A DNA stretch of 58,334 bases from an uncultured Prevotella sp. (lineage in GTDB: Bacteria; Bacteroidota; Bacteroidia; Bacteroidales; Bacteroidaceae), in NCBI GenBank assembly GCA_934204655.1, contig CAKPZJ010000015.1:1-58334 (forward strand), in the 5' to 3' direction. How positions within the stretch are numbered: position 1 is the stretch's first letter; the number at the start of each line of letters is the position of its first letter. Shown here one piece after another: positions 26,567 to 36,436 of this stretch. Under the pieces are notes generated by a model. The model was not told where the DNA came from. It was given only the letters and a program-made list of their open reading frames with translations, and searched no databases. Made by a program: the position numbers and the translations under genes.

Positions 26567-27062
26567 ACATGGGTATTGTCCGTGGCCATCATGTCGTTGC
26601 CCCTCGCCACCTTCCCCTGGCCGTGGGGCCGTGCTTTCAGCGCGCGTTGGATACATGGGTATTGTCCGTGGCCATCATGGCATTGTCCCTCGCCACCTCC
26701 CCTGGCCGTGGGGCCGTGCTTTCAGCGCGCGTTGGATACATGGGTGTTGTCCGTGGCCATCATGGCATCGTCCCTCGCTGTCTCCCCTGGCCGTGGGGCT
26801 GTGTTTTCAGCGCGCGTTGGATACATGGGTATTGTCCGTGGCCATCATGGCATCGTCCCTCGCCACCTCCCCTGGCCGTGGGGCCGTGTTTTCAGCGCGC
26901 GTTGGATACATGGGTGTTGTCCGTGGCCATCATGGCATCGTCCCTCGCTGTCTCCCCTGGCCGTGGGGCTGTGTTTTCAGCGCGCGTTGGATACATGGGT
27001 GTTGTCCGTGGCCATCATGGCATTGTCCCTCGCCACCTCCCCTGGCCGTGGGGCCGTACTTT
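26552..27062 (+). repeat. 85-bp tandem array 2 with dimeric higher-order structure
   Basis: Unit starts (CAGCGCGCGTTGGATACATG) fall at 26552, 26638, 26723, 26808, 26893 and 26978, with a diverged seventh at 27063. Unit lengths are 86 and then 85 bp. Units 3 and 5 share the CTCGCTGTCTCC variant and the others CTCGCCACCTCC, giving partly alternating 170-bp dimers. The units are homologous in layout to array 1 (CAGCGCG..., CCGTGG...CATCATGG, TGGCCGTGGGG). Beyond it, 27063-27186 holds a GTAAAAG-type tract and no gene. Confidence 0.88.
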
Positions 27063-27186
27063 CGGCACGCGCTGGCCACACGGACTGGCGCGTGGTCATT
27101 GTAGCCATGCCCCTTGCAATCCTATCGCCACCCATAACCACTCGGGGCAGCGCTTTTTACCCTTTTACCGTTTTACTCTTTTACCT

Positions 27187-28215
27187 TTAAAAGTGGGTGA
27201 CTACCTCTACCACTATCTTGTCGCCTTCTGACGGTTTGACGATGGCATTGTGGCCGTACATATACTTCTCGTAGTTGATGCGTAGGTCGCTTACAAACGG
27301 CTTGTTCATGCTCAGGGTGAAGCCCGCGGTGACGCGGCTACGCCGGTAGTCGTTGATGATGAGGCTGCCCTGGCTGCTCACGGCCCCGTCGGCATAGCGG
27401 CGGCCGTCGCTGTGGTCGCTCATGTAGTCGTAGCGCGCCAGCAGCGACATCTGGGTAAACAGCTTGTGGCGCAGGGGTATGTCGTAACACCCCATGACAT
27501 CTACCGCATGTACCGGCGCAAAGGCCCCACAGCCATAGTGCTTGTACAGATACTCAGCCTCGGCCATCCAGCGACGGTGGTGGTAGTTTAGTCCCACATC
27601 GTACATCATGACCGTTACAGCGTCGGGTTTTATCTTCTGCGCGCTCAGCACCACGTTGAGCCCGATGGGCAACAGCAGCTGCGCCTTGGCCGAGAAGTTG
27701 ACGCTGGATGTCCAGAAATCCTTCTGGTCGGTCAGTCCCGAGCCATTGTAAGCCCCCGCCTCGACCCTGACAGGGAACCCAGGGTGCAAGGCCCACTCCA
27801 GCTTGGCCCCCACGTCGCGTATGTTGCCCACCTGCTTGGCTATAAACGAGCGGTTGGCAAAGTACTGGCTGTGAGGCGACCTGTGCGCGTCAATGGTAAA
27901 CGGCACGCGCATCTGGCCTATCGTGAGTTCCAGGGAGGGCGTGGGCGAGAGGGTAGTGTAGGCATCGAGCATCTTGATCTGGCCCTCGTCGCACAGGTCT
28001 ATCTCCGCCTTGTAAGCCACCATGGCCGACAGGTTTCCGCGGATGTTGACCCGCGCCGTGCGCACCTCGAACCGCCCCTTGCCCTCGGCCGTCTGGTACT
28101 CATACTTACTCCTCAGCGTTCCACCTATCTTAGGGGTCCTGTCCGTAGCGCCCTCCTGGGCCGTCAGTGTGGCTCCCCAGGTACCCAGGGCCGCCATCAG
28201 CACGATAACTCTCAT
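27187..28215 (-). CDS. Phosphate-selective porin O/P family outer-membrane protein
   Basis: This 342-residue predicted porin has a signal peptide (MRVIVLMAALGTWGATLTAQ) and alternating beta-strand sequence. The OprO/OprP-family pattern is visible: RFEVRTARVNIRGNLSAMVAYKAEIDLC, then LTIGQMRVPFTIDAHRSP. It ends in an aromatic residue (THF), as expected for barrel assembly. The ATG at 28215 is preferred to one 11 codons upstream because the signal peptide starts there. The gene stands alone, divergent from the metalloprotease operon. Solute specificity is not predictable. Confidence 0.85.
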   Translation of the reverse strand: MRVIVLMAALGTWGATLTAQEGATDRTPKIGGTLRSKYEYQTAEGKGRFEVRTARVNIRGNLSAMVAYKAEIDLCDEGQIKMLDAYTTLSPTPSLELTIGQMRVPFTIDAHRSPHSQYFANRSFIAKQVGNIRDVGAKLEWALHPGFPVRVEAGAYNGSGLTDQKDFWTSSVNFSAKAQLLLPIGLNVVLSAQKIKPDAVTVMMYDVGLNYHHRRWMAEAEYLYKHYGCGAFAPVHAVDVMGCYDIPLRHKLFTQMSLLARYDYMSDHSDGRRYADGAVSSQGSLIINDYRRSRVTAGFTLSMNKPFVSDLRINYEKYMYGHNAIVKPSEGDKIVVEVVTHF

Positions 28216-28245
28216 ACGCGGTATGGTTGTGAATGATTGTGCCGG

Positions 28246-28253
28246 CAAAGGTA
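28246..28253 (-). promoter_or_regulatory. Candidate -7 box for the porin gene
   Basis: On the minus strand this reads TACCTTTG, a full match to TAnnTTTG, about 30 bp before the preferred porin start and overlapping the upstream alternative ATG at 28248. That overlap also argues for the ATG at 28215. A -33 TTTG is not evident. Confidence 0.5.
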
Positions 28254-28413
28254 AGCGCCCCCTGTTACAGGCGTGTTACAATCGTGTTGAAAAACGGTTA
28301 CAACCCCTGCCGCCGCGACCACTTATGGCCCCCTGCGGCTTACATTTGGTGCGATATAGGGTGCCAAGCAGCATTTTCTTACCGCTAACGCCCTGTTATT
28401 GATAATATATTGC

Positions 28414-28421
28414 TAATTTTG
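28414..28421 (+). promoter_or_regulatory. Candidate -7 box for the metalloprotease operon
   Basis: TAATTTTG matches TAnnTTTG and lies 28 bp before the ATG at 28449. No TTTG is found at the expected distance upstream, so the promoter may need an activator. Confidence 0.5.
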
Positions 28422-28448
28422 CAGCAGTAAAACAAACGATTATCGTAT

Positions 28449-31034
28449 ATGTCTATGCACAACAAGTTACTGGTAAGCGCCGCCGTGCTCATGGTGGCCG
28501 GTGGCATCTACGCCACCCAGGGCGTAGGGATGGCCGCGGGCCAGGCTGCGCCGAGCACTGCCAAGGGGCAGATAGAAGCGACACTCACGGACACCCTGAA
28601 GAGCGGCAAGAAAGCCGCCGCCGACACGCTCAAGCAGCGTAAGGACACCACCGACAAGGCCAAGAAGAAAAAAGACGAGTATGCCGACCTCATCAAGAAG
28701 GGCGGCACCGTCAAGGAGGGCCTCTTCACCGTGCGCCATATCGACGACAAGTGGTACTTTGAGGTGCCCGACAGTCTGCTGGGCCGCTACCTGATGTGTG
28801 TGACACGCTACACGGCCGTTCCCCAGAACTACGGTAAGTACGCCGGTGAGGAGGTGAACGAGGCCACGGTCTACTTCGAGAAGCACGACTACAAGACGCT
28901 CTACATGCGAGCCTATGTACTGACCCAGTTGGCCGACTCTACCGACCGCATAGCCAAGACCCTGCGTGCATCGACCATCGACCCCATCGTGGGAGCGTTC
29001 AAGATAATAGGCAACAGCCCCAAGGGCAAGAGCTGTATCGACGTTACTAACCTGTTCATGCAGGACAATAAGCTCATGACCAGCGTTACCCCCTCGCTCC
29101 GTATCGCCAAGACCGCCGGGCTGCAGTCCGACCGCTCATATATAGACACCATGAAGGTGTTTCCCATCAACATAGAGGTGGCCACCACCCGCACCTATGC
29201 CGCGTCGCCCAGCCGCGCCGCCGCAGGAGCCACGGGCGCCATAACGCTGGGCATGAACACCTCGATAGTGATGTTGCCGCGCGAGCCCATGCGCAAGCGC
29301 ATCTGGGACAAGCGCGTGGGCTACTTCGCGAGCAGCTTTACACGCTTCTCGGATGCTCAGCACAAGACAGAGCCCGAGGCCTTTATCGCCAGGTACCGCT
29401 TGGTGCCCCGCGATGTCAAGGCCTACCGCGCGGGAAAGCTCGTGGAGCCCGTAAAGCCCATCGTGTACTACATAGACCCCGCCACCCCGAAGAAGTGGGT
29501 GCCCTACCTGATTAAGGGAATAGAAGACTGGAACGTGGCGTTCGAGGCTGCCGGCTTCAAGAACGCCATCCAGGCCAAGCCGTGGCCCAATGACCCCAAC
29601 ATGAGCGTCGACGACGCCCGCTACTGCGTGCTGCGCTATCTGCCCGCTGAGATAGAGAACGCCTATGGCCCTCATGTGTCGGACCCCCGCAGCGGCGAGA
29701 TTATAGAGAGCCACATCTGCTGGTACCATAACGTGATGAGCCTGCTTACCAAGTGGTATATGACCCAGTGCGGGCCGCTGGACAAGCGCGCCCAGACCAT
29801 GAACTTTGACGACAAGCTCATGGGCGAGCTCATACGGTTTGTCTCCTCGCACGAGGTGGGCCACACCTTAGGTCTGCGGCACAACATGGGCGCCAGCTTT
29901 GCCACTCCGGTAGAGAAACTGCGCGACAAGGCGTGGGTAGAGGCCCACGGCCACACCGCCTCTATCATGGACTACGCCCGGTTTAACTACGTGGCCCAGC
30001 CCGAGGACCACGTGGGCCCCAAGGGACTCTTCCCCCGTATCAACGACTACGACAAGTGGGCCATCAAGTGGGGCTACCAGTACCGCCCAGAGTTCAAGGA
30101 CGAGTACCAGGAGAAAGAAGCCCTGATGCGCGAGACCACCCAGTACCTGGCCAGCCATCCCCGCTGCTGGTTTGCCGGCGAGGGCCGCGATGAAGACCCC
30201 CGCTCGCAGACCGAAGACCTGAGCGATGACAACATGCGCGCCAGCGACTATGGCATCAAGAACCTCAAGCGCGTCCTGGCTGGTCTGCCCAAGTGGACTC
30301 ACCAAGACAACGACCAGTATACAGACCTGGCAGACATGTACGAGAGTGTGCGCGGCCAGTTCAGACGCTACACAGGCCACGTACTGAAGCATGTAGGCGG
30401 CCACTATCTGAACAATATGCCCGGCCGGAAGCCCGTGGAGATAGCCCCGGCAGCCATGGAGCTCAAGGCAGTGGACTGGCTGGGCCGCAACCTGTTCGAT
30501 GCGCCGCTGTGGCTTTACCCCACATCGCTCACAGAGAAGACTGGCGTCAACGCGTCGACCGATATAGAGAACCAGCAAAGCATTGCCCTGTCGCGCATCG
30601 TCTCGGCCAGCACCCTGGTCAAGATTTACAACGACTCGTACATGGCCCCGGGTGCCCTCAGGCTCGATGCCTATCTGGATGCCCTCTTCACCGCCGTGTG
30701 GAAACCCCTGGACGGACGGGATGCCCTGCGCGACAAGATGCGCCGCAGCCTGGAGCGCAACTATATGGCGCGAATCAACTCGCTGCTCAATCCTAAGGAG
30801 AATAGCTCGTCATCGGGCGCCTTGGTAATATTGCTCTCTTCGGCATCGGGCAGTGGCAGTAGCGACTTCAATGCCAACTCTGACGCGCTGCTCTACGTGC
30901 TCCAGCATCTGGATAAGATAGAGCAGTTTGCCCAGAGCCAGCTGGGCCACAGTACGGGCCTCGACAAGCTACACTACGAGGACCTGCTGCGCCAGATAAA
31001 GCTCATCCGCGACCGCCGTACCACCGTTAAGTAA
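28449..31034 (+). CDS. Secreted zinc-dependent metalloprotease (DUF5117/DUF5118 family)
   Basis: This 861-residue exported protein carries the metzincin-type zinc site HEVGHTLGLRH (H468, E469, H472, H478), followed by the SIMDYARFN Met-turn-like segment. An N-terminal signal region (about 1-30) is followed by a charged stretch rich in Lys/Asp, then the DUF5118, DUF5117 and catalytic regions typical of Bacteroidetes zinc-dependent metalloproteases. It heads a four-gene operon and is 6 bp from the next gene. The second ATG two codons later is an equally possible start. Peptide or surface-protein processing is likely; the substrate is not known. Confidence 0.9.
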   Translation: MSMHNKLLVSAAVLMVAGGIYATQGVGMAAGQAAPSTAKGQIEATLTDTLKSGKKAAADTLKQRKDTTDKAKKKKDEYADLIKKGGTVKEGLFTVRHIDDKWYFEVPDSLLGRYLMCVTRYTAVPQNYGKYAGEEVNEATVYFEKHDYKTLYMRAYVLTQLADSTDRIAKTLRASTIDPIVGAFKIIGNSPKGKSCIDVTNLFMQDNKLMTSVTPSLRIAKTAGLQSDRSYIDTMKVFPINIEVATTRTYAASPSRAAAGATGAITLGMNTSIVMLPREPMRKRIWDKRVGYFASSFTRFSDAQHKTEPEAFIARYRLVPRDVKAYRAGKLVEPVKPIVYYIDPATPKKWVPYLIKGIEDWNVAFEAAGFKNAIQAKPWPNDPNMSVDDARYCVLRYLPAEIENAYGPHVSDPRSGEIIESHICWYHNVMSLLTKWYMTQCGPLDKRAQTMNFDDKLMGELIRFVSSHEVGHTLGLRHNMGASFATPVEKLRDKAWVEAHGHTASIMDYARFNYVAQPEDHVGPKGLFPRINDYDKWAIKWGYQYRPEFKDEYQEKEALMRETTQYLASHPRCWFAGEGRDEDPRSQTEDLSDDNMRASDYGIKNLKRVLAGLPKWTHQDNDQYTDLADMYESVRGQFRRYTGHVLKHVGGHYLNNMPGRKPVEIAPAAMELKAVDWLGRNLFDAPLWLYPTSLTEKTGVNASTDIENQQSIALSRIVSASTLVKIYNDSYMAPGALRLDAYLDALFTAVWKPLDGRDALRDKMRRSLERNYMARINSLLNPKENSSSSGALVILLSSASGSGSSDFNANSDALLYVLQHLDKIEQFAQSQLGHSTGLDKLHYEDLLRQIKLIRDRRTTVK

Positions 31035-31040
31035 TCGGCA

Positions 31041-32270
31041 ATGGTACTCAACTATATCTGGATAGCGTTCTTTGTCATAGCCTTCGTCATCGCCCTGGCG
31101 AAGCTGGTCTTCCTGGGCGATGTCGAGGTGTTTCCGGCTATGATGAACTCTACCTTCGAGTCGTCCAAGACGGCCTTCGAGATCTCGCTGGGCCTTACCG
31201 GCGTGCTCTCGCTGTGGTTGGGCATCATGAAGATAGGCGAGCGCGGCGGGGTCATCAACGCCCTGTCGCGCGTGCTGTCGCCTGTCTTCGTAAGGCTCTT
31301 TCCCGACATTCCCAAGGGTCACCCCGTGACCGGCTCTATCTTCATGAACATAGCCGCCAATATGCTGGGGCTCGACAATGCCGCCACCCCATTAGGCCTC
31401 AAGGCCATGGAGCAGCTGCAGGCCCTGAACCCACGTAAGGACACGGCCACCAACCCCATGATAATGTTCCTGGTGCTCAACACGTCGGGACTTACGCTCA
31501 TACCCATATCCATTATGGTGTACCGGGCCCAGATGGGCGCCGCCCAGCCTACCGATATCTTTATACCCATCCTGCTGGCCACCTTCTTCTCTACCGTGGC
31601 CGGCATAGTCATTACCTCTATCTACCAGCGCATCAACCTGCTCAACCGCACCATGGTGCTTACCTTAGGCGGCATGGCCGTGGCGGTAGGGGCTATCATC
31701 TGGGGCTTCAGCCAGTTGGACAAGGACCAGATGAACGTAGTGAGTACCTCGGTGGCCAACATCCTGCTGATGACCATTATCGTGGCCTTTATCCTGGCTG
31801 GCGTGCGCCACCGTATCAATGTCTACGATGCTTTCATAGAGGGAGCCAAGGAGGGATTTTCTACTGCCGTGCGCATCATACCCTATCTGGTGGCTATCTT
31901 AGTGGCCATCGGTGTGTTTCGCGCGTCGGGCGCCATGGACATGGTCATCGGCGCCATAGCCTGGGTGGTACACGCCTGTGGTGGCAATACCGACTTTGTG
32001 GGCGCGCTGCCCACCGCCCTGATGAAACCGCTGTCGGGCTCAGGTGCCCGCGGTATGATGGTCGATGCCATGACCACATACGGAGCCGACTCGTTTGTGG
32101 GCCGACTCAGCTGCATCTTCCAGGGCTCTACCGACACCACTTTCTACATCCTGGCTGTCTACTTCGGCAGCGTGGGCATACGCAACACCCGCCACGCCGT
32201 ACCCTGTGGCCTGCTGGCCGACCTCGCGGGGATTATAGCGGCGATAATGATATGCTACCTCTTCTTCTAA
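31041..32270 (+). CDS. SpmA-SpmB fusion (nucleoside-recognition/Gate-domain membrane protein)
   Basis: This 409-residue polytopic membrane protein is homologous to Bacillus spore maturation proteins SpmA and SpmB joined end to end. The first Gate-type domain covers about 40-180 (TGSIFMNIAANMLGLDNAATPLGLKAME) and the second about 260-409 (GSGARGMMVDAMTTYGADSFVGRLSCIFQGSTDTTFY). The lineage does not sporulate, so transport of a small molecule across the inner membrane is the likely general role. It overlaps no neighbour, with gaps of 6 and 13 bp. Confidence 0.9.
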   Translation: MVLNYIWIAFFVIAFVIALAKLVFLGDVEVFPAMMNSTFESSKTAFEISLGLTGVLSLWLGIMKIGERGGVINALSRVLSPVFVRLFPDIPKGHPVTGSIFMNIAANMLGLDNAATPLGLKAMEQLQALNPRKDTATNPMIMFLVLNTSGLTLIPISIMVYRAQMGAAQPTDIFIPILLATFFSTVAGIVITSIYQRINLLNRTMVLTLGGMAVAVGAIIWGFSQLDKDQMNVVSTSVANILLMTIIVAFILAGVRHRINVYDAFIEGAKEGFSTAVRIIPYLVAILVAIGVFRASGAMDMVIGAIAWVVHACGGNTDFVGALPTALMKPLSGSGARGMMVDAMTTYGADSFVGRLSCIFQGSTDTTFYILAVYFGSVGIRNTRHAVPCGLLADLAGIIAAIMICYLFF

Positions 32271-32283
32271 ACACAAGCAAACA

Positions 32284-33774
32284 ATGAGCAATCTAAAAGG
32301 CTTAGTTAAGGATACTGCGATATATGGTATCAGCAGTATCGCCGGCAGGTTTATCAACTACCTGCTGGTACCCATTCAGACAGCCGCCTTTGCCGCCGCC
32401 GGTGGCGAGTATGGCGTGGTGACCAATATCTATGCCTATACGGCGCTGCTGCTGGTAATTCTGACCTACGGCATGGAGACTACCTTCTTCCGGTTTGTCA
32501 ACAAGACCGACGACGACCCTATGCGCGTCTACTCGACCGTGCTCATCACCGTGGGCACCACCTCGGCGATGTTCATAGCCCTGGTCTTCGCCTTTCTGCC
32601 CATGATAGCCACGCTGATGAAGTACCCCAACCACCCCGACTGGGTGGCGGTGATGTTCGTGTGCGTGGCCATCGACGCCTTTAAGTGCATCCCGTTCGCC
32701 TATCTACGCTATCAGAAAAAGGCAGTCAAGTTTGCCTGTCTGCAACTTGTCAACATAGTGCTCAACATAGTGCTCAACCTACTATACCTCATCGTGCTTC
32801 CCGCGCTGAGGCTTAACCCGTTCGGGCTGTACGACGATAAGTTTACCCTAAACGTGGGCATGGTGTTCTACATCAACCTGATATGTACCGCCGTGGTGGT
32901 GGTGTGCTTCTGGCGTGAGCTCACCGGGTTCCGTTACCGCTTTGACCGCGCCCTCTGGGGCCGCATGATGCGCTACGCTTGGCCCCTGCTCATCCTCGGC
33001 ATCGCCGGCATCCTCAATCAGACCCTCGACAAGATTATCTTCCCATATCTGTACGACGGGGTGGATGAGAAAGCACAGTTAGGCATCTACGGCGCGGCCA
33101 CCAAGATAGCCATGATAATGGCCATGATAACCCAGGCGTTCCGCTATGCCTACGAGCCATTCGTATTCGGTAAGGCCAAGGACCGCGACAGCCACGATAC
33201 CTACGCCAAAGCCATGAAGTACTTCGTGATATTTACCCTGCTGGCCTTCTTAGCCGTGATGGCTTACATGGACATCCTGCGCTACATTATCCGCGACCGC
33301 AGTTATTGGCCTGGTTTGCGGGTGGTGCCTATCGTAATGGCCGCCGAGATAATGATGGGCGTGTACTTTAACCTGTCATTCTGGTACAAGCTCATCGACA
33401 AGACCATCTATGGCGCCTGGTTCTCGGGCATTGGCTGCCTGGTGCTGGTGGCTGTCAACGTGGCCTTTGTGCCCCGCTATAGCTATATGGCCTGCGCCTG
33501 GGGCGGAGTGGCTGGCTATGGCACCGCCATGCTCCTGTCATACATAGTGGGCCAGAAGAAATATCCCATCAACTATCCCGTGCGCCAGATAATGGTCTAT
33601 GTGGCCCTGGCCGCCGTGCTCACCGCCGGCATGACGCTGGCCAACCGCGCCCTGCCCATGGTCGGGTCGCTGGCCGTTAACACCCTGCTCATAGCCGTGT
33701 TCGTAGTCTACCTGGTAAGGCACGATTTTCCCCTGTCGTCGCTCCCTGTGGTAGGCAAGTATTTCAAGAAATAA
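32284..33774 (+). CDS. Polysaccharide flippase-like membrane protein (Wzx/MOP superfamily)
   Basis: This 496-residue protein has about 14 hydrophobic helices and an N-terminal KDTAIYGISSIAGRFINYLLVP typical of the oligosaccharide flippase branch of the MOP superfamily. Such proteins move lipid-linked sugars across the inner membrane. No glycosyltransferase genes are adjacent. It sits in an operon with proteases and SpmAB, so it may be the orphan flippase widespread in Bacteroidetes rather than part of a capsule locus. Confidence 0.88.
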   Translation: MSNLKGLVKDTAIYGISSIAGRFINYLLVPIQTAAFAAAGGEYGVVTNIYAYTALLLVILTYGMETTFFRFVNKTDDDPMRVYSTVLITVGTTSAMFIALVFAFLPMIATLMKYPNHPDWVAVMFVCVAIDAFKCIPFAYLRYQKKAVKFACLQLVNIVLNIVLNLLYLIVLPALRLNPFGLYDDKFTLNVGMVFYINLICTAVVVVCFWRELTGFRYRFDRALWGRMMRYAWPLLILGIAGILNQTLDKIIFPYLYDGVDEKAQLGIYGAATKIAMIMAMITQAFRYAYEPFVFGKAKDRDSHDTYAKAMKYFVIFTLLAFLAVMAYMDILRYIIRDRSYWPGLRVVPIVMAAEIMMGVYFNLSFWYKLIDKTIYGAWFSGIGCLVLVAVNVAFVPRYSYMACAWGGVAGYGTAMLLSYIVGQKKYPINYPVRQIMVYVALAAVLTAGMTLANRALPMVGSLAVNTLLIAVFVVYLVRHDFPLSSLPVVGKYFKK

Positions 33775-33790
33775 ACCATTCAACCTGATT

Positions 33791-35908
33791 ATGAAAAAAA
33801 TAATATTAGTATTCTCCCTGGCCGTGGCCACCCTTGTGGCCCGAGCCGATGAGGGCATGTGGACGCTCTACAACCTGCCCCAGGCGGTGTACGAGCAGAT
33901 GAAGGGCTATGGTTTTGCCCTGCCTTACGACCGTCTCTACCAGAGCGACAACGCCATCAAGAACTCGGTGGTCAACTTCTCGGGCTACTGCTCGGGTGTC
34001 GTCGTGTCGCCCGATGGCCTGGTCTTCACCAATCACCATTGCGGCTTCGAGGCCATACGCAGCCACTCTACCGTAGAGCACGACTATATGCTCAACGGCT
34101 TCTACGCCAAGACCTACGCTGACGAGCTGCCCAACAAGGGTATGTTCGTGCGCTTTATGGTAGACCAGCGCGACATTACCCCTATGCTCGAGGCCCGCGG
34201 CATCGGCAAGATGAACCGTGAAGGGCAGGACAGTCTGCTCAATGAGGTCGAGAACGAGCTTATCAAGGAAATCCATGCCAAGGACGCTAACCTGGAGCTC
34301 GAGATTAAGCCCTTCTACGAGGGCAACAAGTACTACGCCACCACCTACAGGGAGTTCCGCGATCTGCGCCTGGTCTTTACCATCCCTAAGTCAATGGGTA
34401 AATTTGGTGGAGAGACCGACAACTGGATGTGGCCACGTCAGACGTGCGACTTCTCAGTCTTCCGTATCTATGCTGACCCCAAGACCAACGGCCCCGCTGA
34501 CTACTCCAAGGACAATGTGCCCTACCATCCCCAGTACTGGGCTCCCGTGTCGATGAACGGTTACCGCGAGGGCGACTTCGCTATGACCGTGGGTTACCCG
34601 GGCTCTACCGAGCGCTACCTCTCTTCTTACGGCATCCGTGAGATGCGCGACGCCGACAACGCCCCTCGTGCCCAGATACGTGGCGTCAAGCAGGACGTGA
34701 TGATACGCCACATGCGCGCCAGCGAAGCTGTCCGTATTAAGTACGACAGCAAGTACGCCCAGAGTTCTAACTACTGGAAAAACTCTCTCGGCATGAACAA
34801 GTGTATAGACTCTGTCGGCATCATCCGCCAGAAGGCCGATTTCGAAGACCGCATCGTCGAATACCAGAAGTGGACGGGCTACCTGAAGGGCAAACTGGAC
34901 CTCGGGCTTCTGGGCCGTCTCTACGCCCGTCGCTTCGACGCCTCGCGCCAGCTTACGGCATGGATGGAGAGCTTCCGCCGTACTGCCGAGTTCAACGACC
35001 GCGCCCTGCGCATAGCTGGCAAGCCTGCCCCCGCCAACCCCAAGGCTGCCAAGAGCAAGCAGTACTATGTATTCGAGGACAACAGCAGCGAGTGGGATGC
35101 CGACCTGGACCGCGACGTGATGGCTACACTCATAGACAACTACCGCCAGTATCTGCCCGCCGGCCAAGAGCCTGCCTTCTACCAGACTATCCAGTCGCGC
35201 TTTGGTGGCGATACCCGTAAGTATGTCGACTGGCTCTACGCCAACTCTATCCTTATGAAGAGCGGTACCAAGATATACCTCCACTCGAAGCAACTGCAGC
35301 GCGACCCCGGCTATGAGTATGGCCGTGAGCTTATGGCCCTGCGCGATGCCTTCCGTAAGGCTTACCTCCAGGGTGGCGACACCATAGAGCAGCAGGAACA
35401 GTATCTCTGCGACGCCAAGATACGCATGGAGCAGGACCTGCCTCACTACTCGGACGCCAACTTTACCATGCGCCTCTCCTATGGCCAGGTGGGCGGTTAC
35501 CAGCTTGGTGGCCATCTCTCTGGTTACTATACCGACGCTCAGAGCATCGTCAGCAAGATGGAGGCTGGCGACCGCGGCACCATAGACTACCAGGTGGAGC
35601 CCATTATGAAGCAGCTCTTCGGGCAGGCCGACTTCGGCCCCTATGCTGATAAGGCTACGGGCAAGATGCAACTGTGCTTCCTGACCAACAACGACATCAC
35701 CGGTGGCAACTCTGGCTCGCCCATGTTCGACGGAAAGGGTCGCCTGATAGGTCTGGCTTTCGACGGCAACTGGGACTCACTCTCCAGCGACATCTGGTTT
35801 GACAAGCGCCTGGCCCGTTGTATCGGCGTAGACATCCGTTACGTGCTCTACATGATGGACCGTTGGGGCCACGCTGACCGCTTGCTGCGCGAGATTAACG
35901 CCCAGTAA
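33791..35908 (+). CDS. S46-family dipeptidyl peptidase, DPP7-like
   Basis: This 705-residue periplasmic serine exopeptidase (signal peptide to about residue 20, VARADEG) releases dipeptides from oligopeptides. The catalytic triad is visible: H83 in TNHHCG, D220 in CDFSVFR and S641 in GGNSGSP. The residue 18 positions after the catalytic serine is glycine (G659, FDGNW). In characterised S46 enzymes Gly here marks DPP7 (hydrophobic P1) and Arg marks DPP11 (acidic P1), so DPP7-type specificity is inferred. It is the last gene of the operon. Confidence 0.93.
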   Translation: MKKIILVFSLAVATLVARADEGMWTLYNLPQAVYEQMKGYGFALPYDRLYQSDNAIKNSVVNFSGYCSGVVVSPDGLVFTNHHCGFEAIRSHSTVEHDYMLNGFYAKTYADELPNKGMFVRFMVDQRDITPMLEARGIGKMNREGQDSLLNEVENELIKEIHAKDANLELEIKPFYEGNKYYATTYREFRDLRLVFTIPKSMGKFGGETDNWMWPRQTCDFSVFRIYADPKTNGPADYSKDNVPYHPQYWAPVSMNGYREGDFAMTVGYPGSTERYLSSYGIREMRDADNAPRAQIRGVKQDVMIRHMRASEAVRIKYDSKYAQSSNYWKNSLGMNKCIDSVGIIRQKADFEDRIVEYQKWTGYLKGKLDLGLLGRLYARRFDASRQLTAWMESFRRTAEFNDRALRIAGKPAPANPKAAKSKQYYVFEDNSSEWDADLDRDVMATLIDNYRQYLPAGQEPAFYQTIQSRFGGDTRKYVDWLYANSILMKSGTKIYLHSKQLQRDPGYEYGRELMALRDAFRKAYLQGGDTIEQQEQYLCDAKIRMEQDLPHYSDANFTMRLSYGQVGGYQLGGHLSGYYTDAQSIVSKMEAGDRGTIDYQVEPIMKQLFGQADFGPYADKATGKMQLCFLTNNDITGGNSGSPMFDGKGRLIGLAFDGNWDSLSSDIWFDKRLARCIGVDIRYVLYMMDRWGHADRLLREINAQ

Positions 35909-35932
35909 CTCCCGTCCGCCCGTCAGGGCAGT

Positions 35933-35967
35933 CGCTGGCAGGGCAGCCATCACCCGCTCTGCCAGCG
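35933..35967 (+). terminator. Possible terminator after the DPP7 gene
   Basis: CGCTGGCAG (35933-35941) and CTGCCAGCG (35959-35967) are a perfect 9-bp inverted repeat. Only TTGT follows, so termination would be weak. A GTAAAAG tract occupies 35970-36020. Confidence 0.45.
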
Positions 35968-36099
35968 TTGTAAAAGTAAAAAAGAAAAAGTGTAAAAAGA
36001 CAAAAAGCGAAGAGCGCGGGTAGCACCGTGTGAGCCATGCGCTGCGTATGTGATTATTCCCCATGCACCCGAAGCAACCGCGTCATCGCCCATAGCCAC

Positions 36100-36215
36100 G
36101 GCAGAAAGCAAGAAGACCGACCTCTCGTCCAGAAAGGTCGGTCTCTGCGTTTCTAAAGGCGGCTTCCTGCTTACTAATGACGGCTCCCAGCATCGTAAAG
36201 GTCGGTCACAGCGAT
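36100..36215 (-). repeat. Interspersed 'GAGCCGTCATTAG' element, copy 7
   Basis: On the minus strand this is GACCGACCTTTACGATGCTG, GGGAGCCGTCATTAGTAAGC, a GCCGCC variant of the second unit, AAACGCAGAGACCGACC, then GGTCGGTCTT. An extra AAGGTCGGTCTCTGCG gives it a second set of complementary arms. The stretch 36216-36436 resembles a decayed tandem unit and holds no gene. Confidence 0.7.
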
Positions 36216-36436
36216 TAACAAGTCTATTCCTACATCCTCAGCAAATTCCATAAGTAGCCCTATGTGAACTGCGTGCATCGAAATACGTCACCCACTGCCA
36301 GAGAAGATGGCGAGTGATAATCCCCATGGTGCCACGTGCGCCCCCCGTGTGCCCAACGCGCCCCGAAAACACACCCAAACGGTCAGGAAAGATGGTGAGG
36401 GGCTATGCCCATGATGCCATGTGCGAACCCGTGTGA

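Noticed and set aside
17736..27062. Tandem arrays as CRISPR
   Set aside because: Units of 84-86 bp are contiguous and nearly identical throughout. There are no short constant repeats with unique spacers, and no cas genes.
26423..27231. Three overlapping open frames through tandem array 2
   Set aside because: Same reasoning as array 1. The 85-bp period is not a multiple of three, so each frame cycles through all phases.
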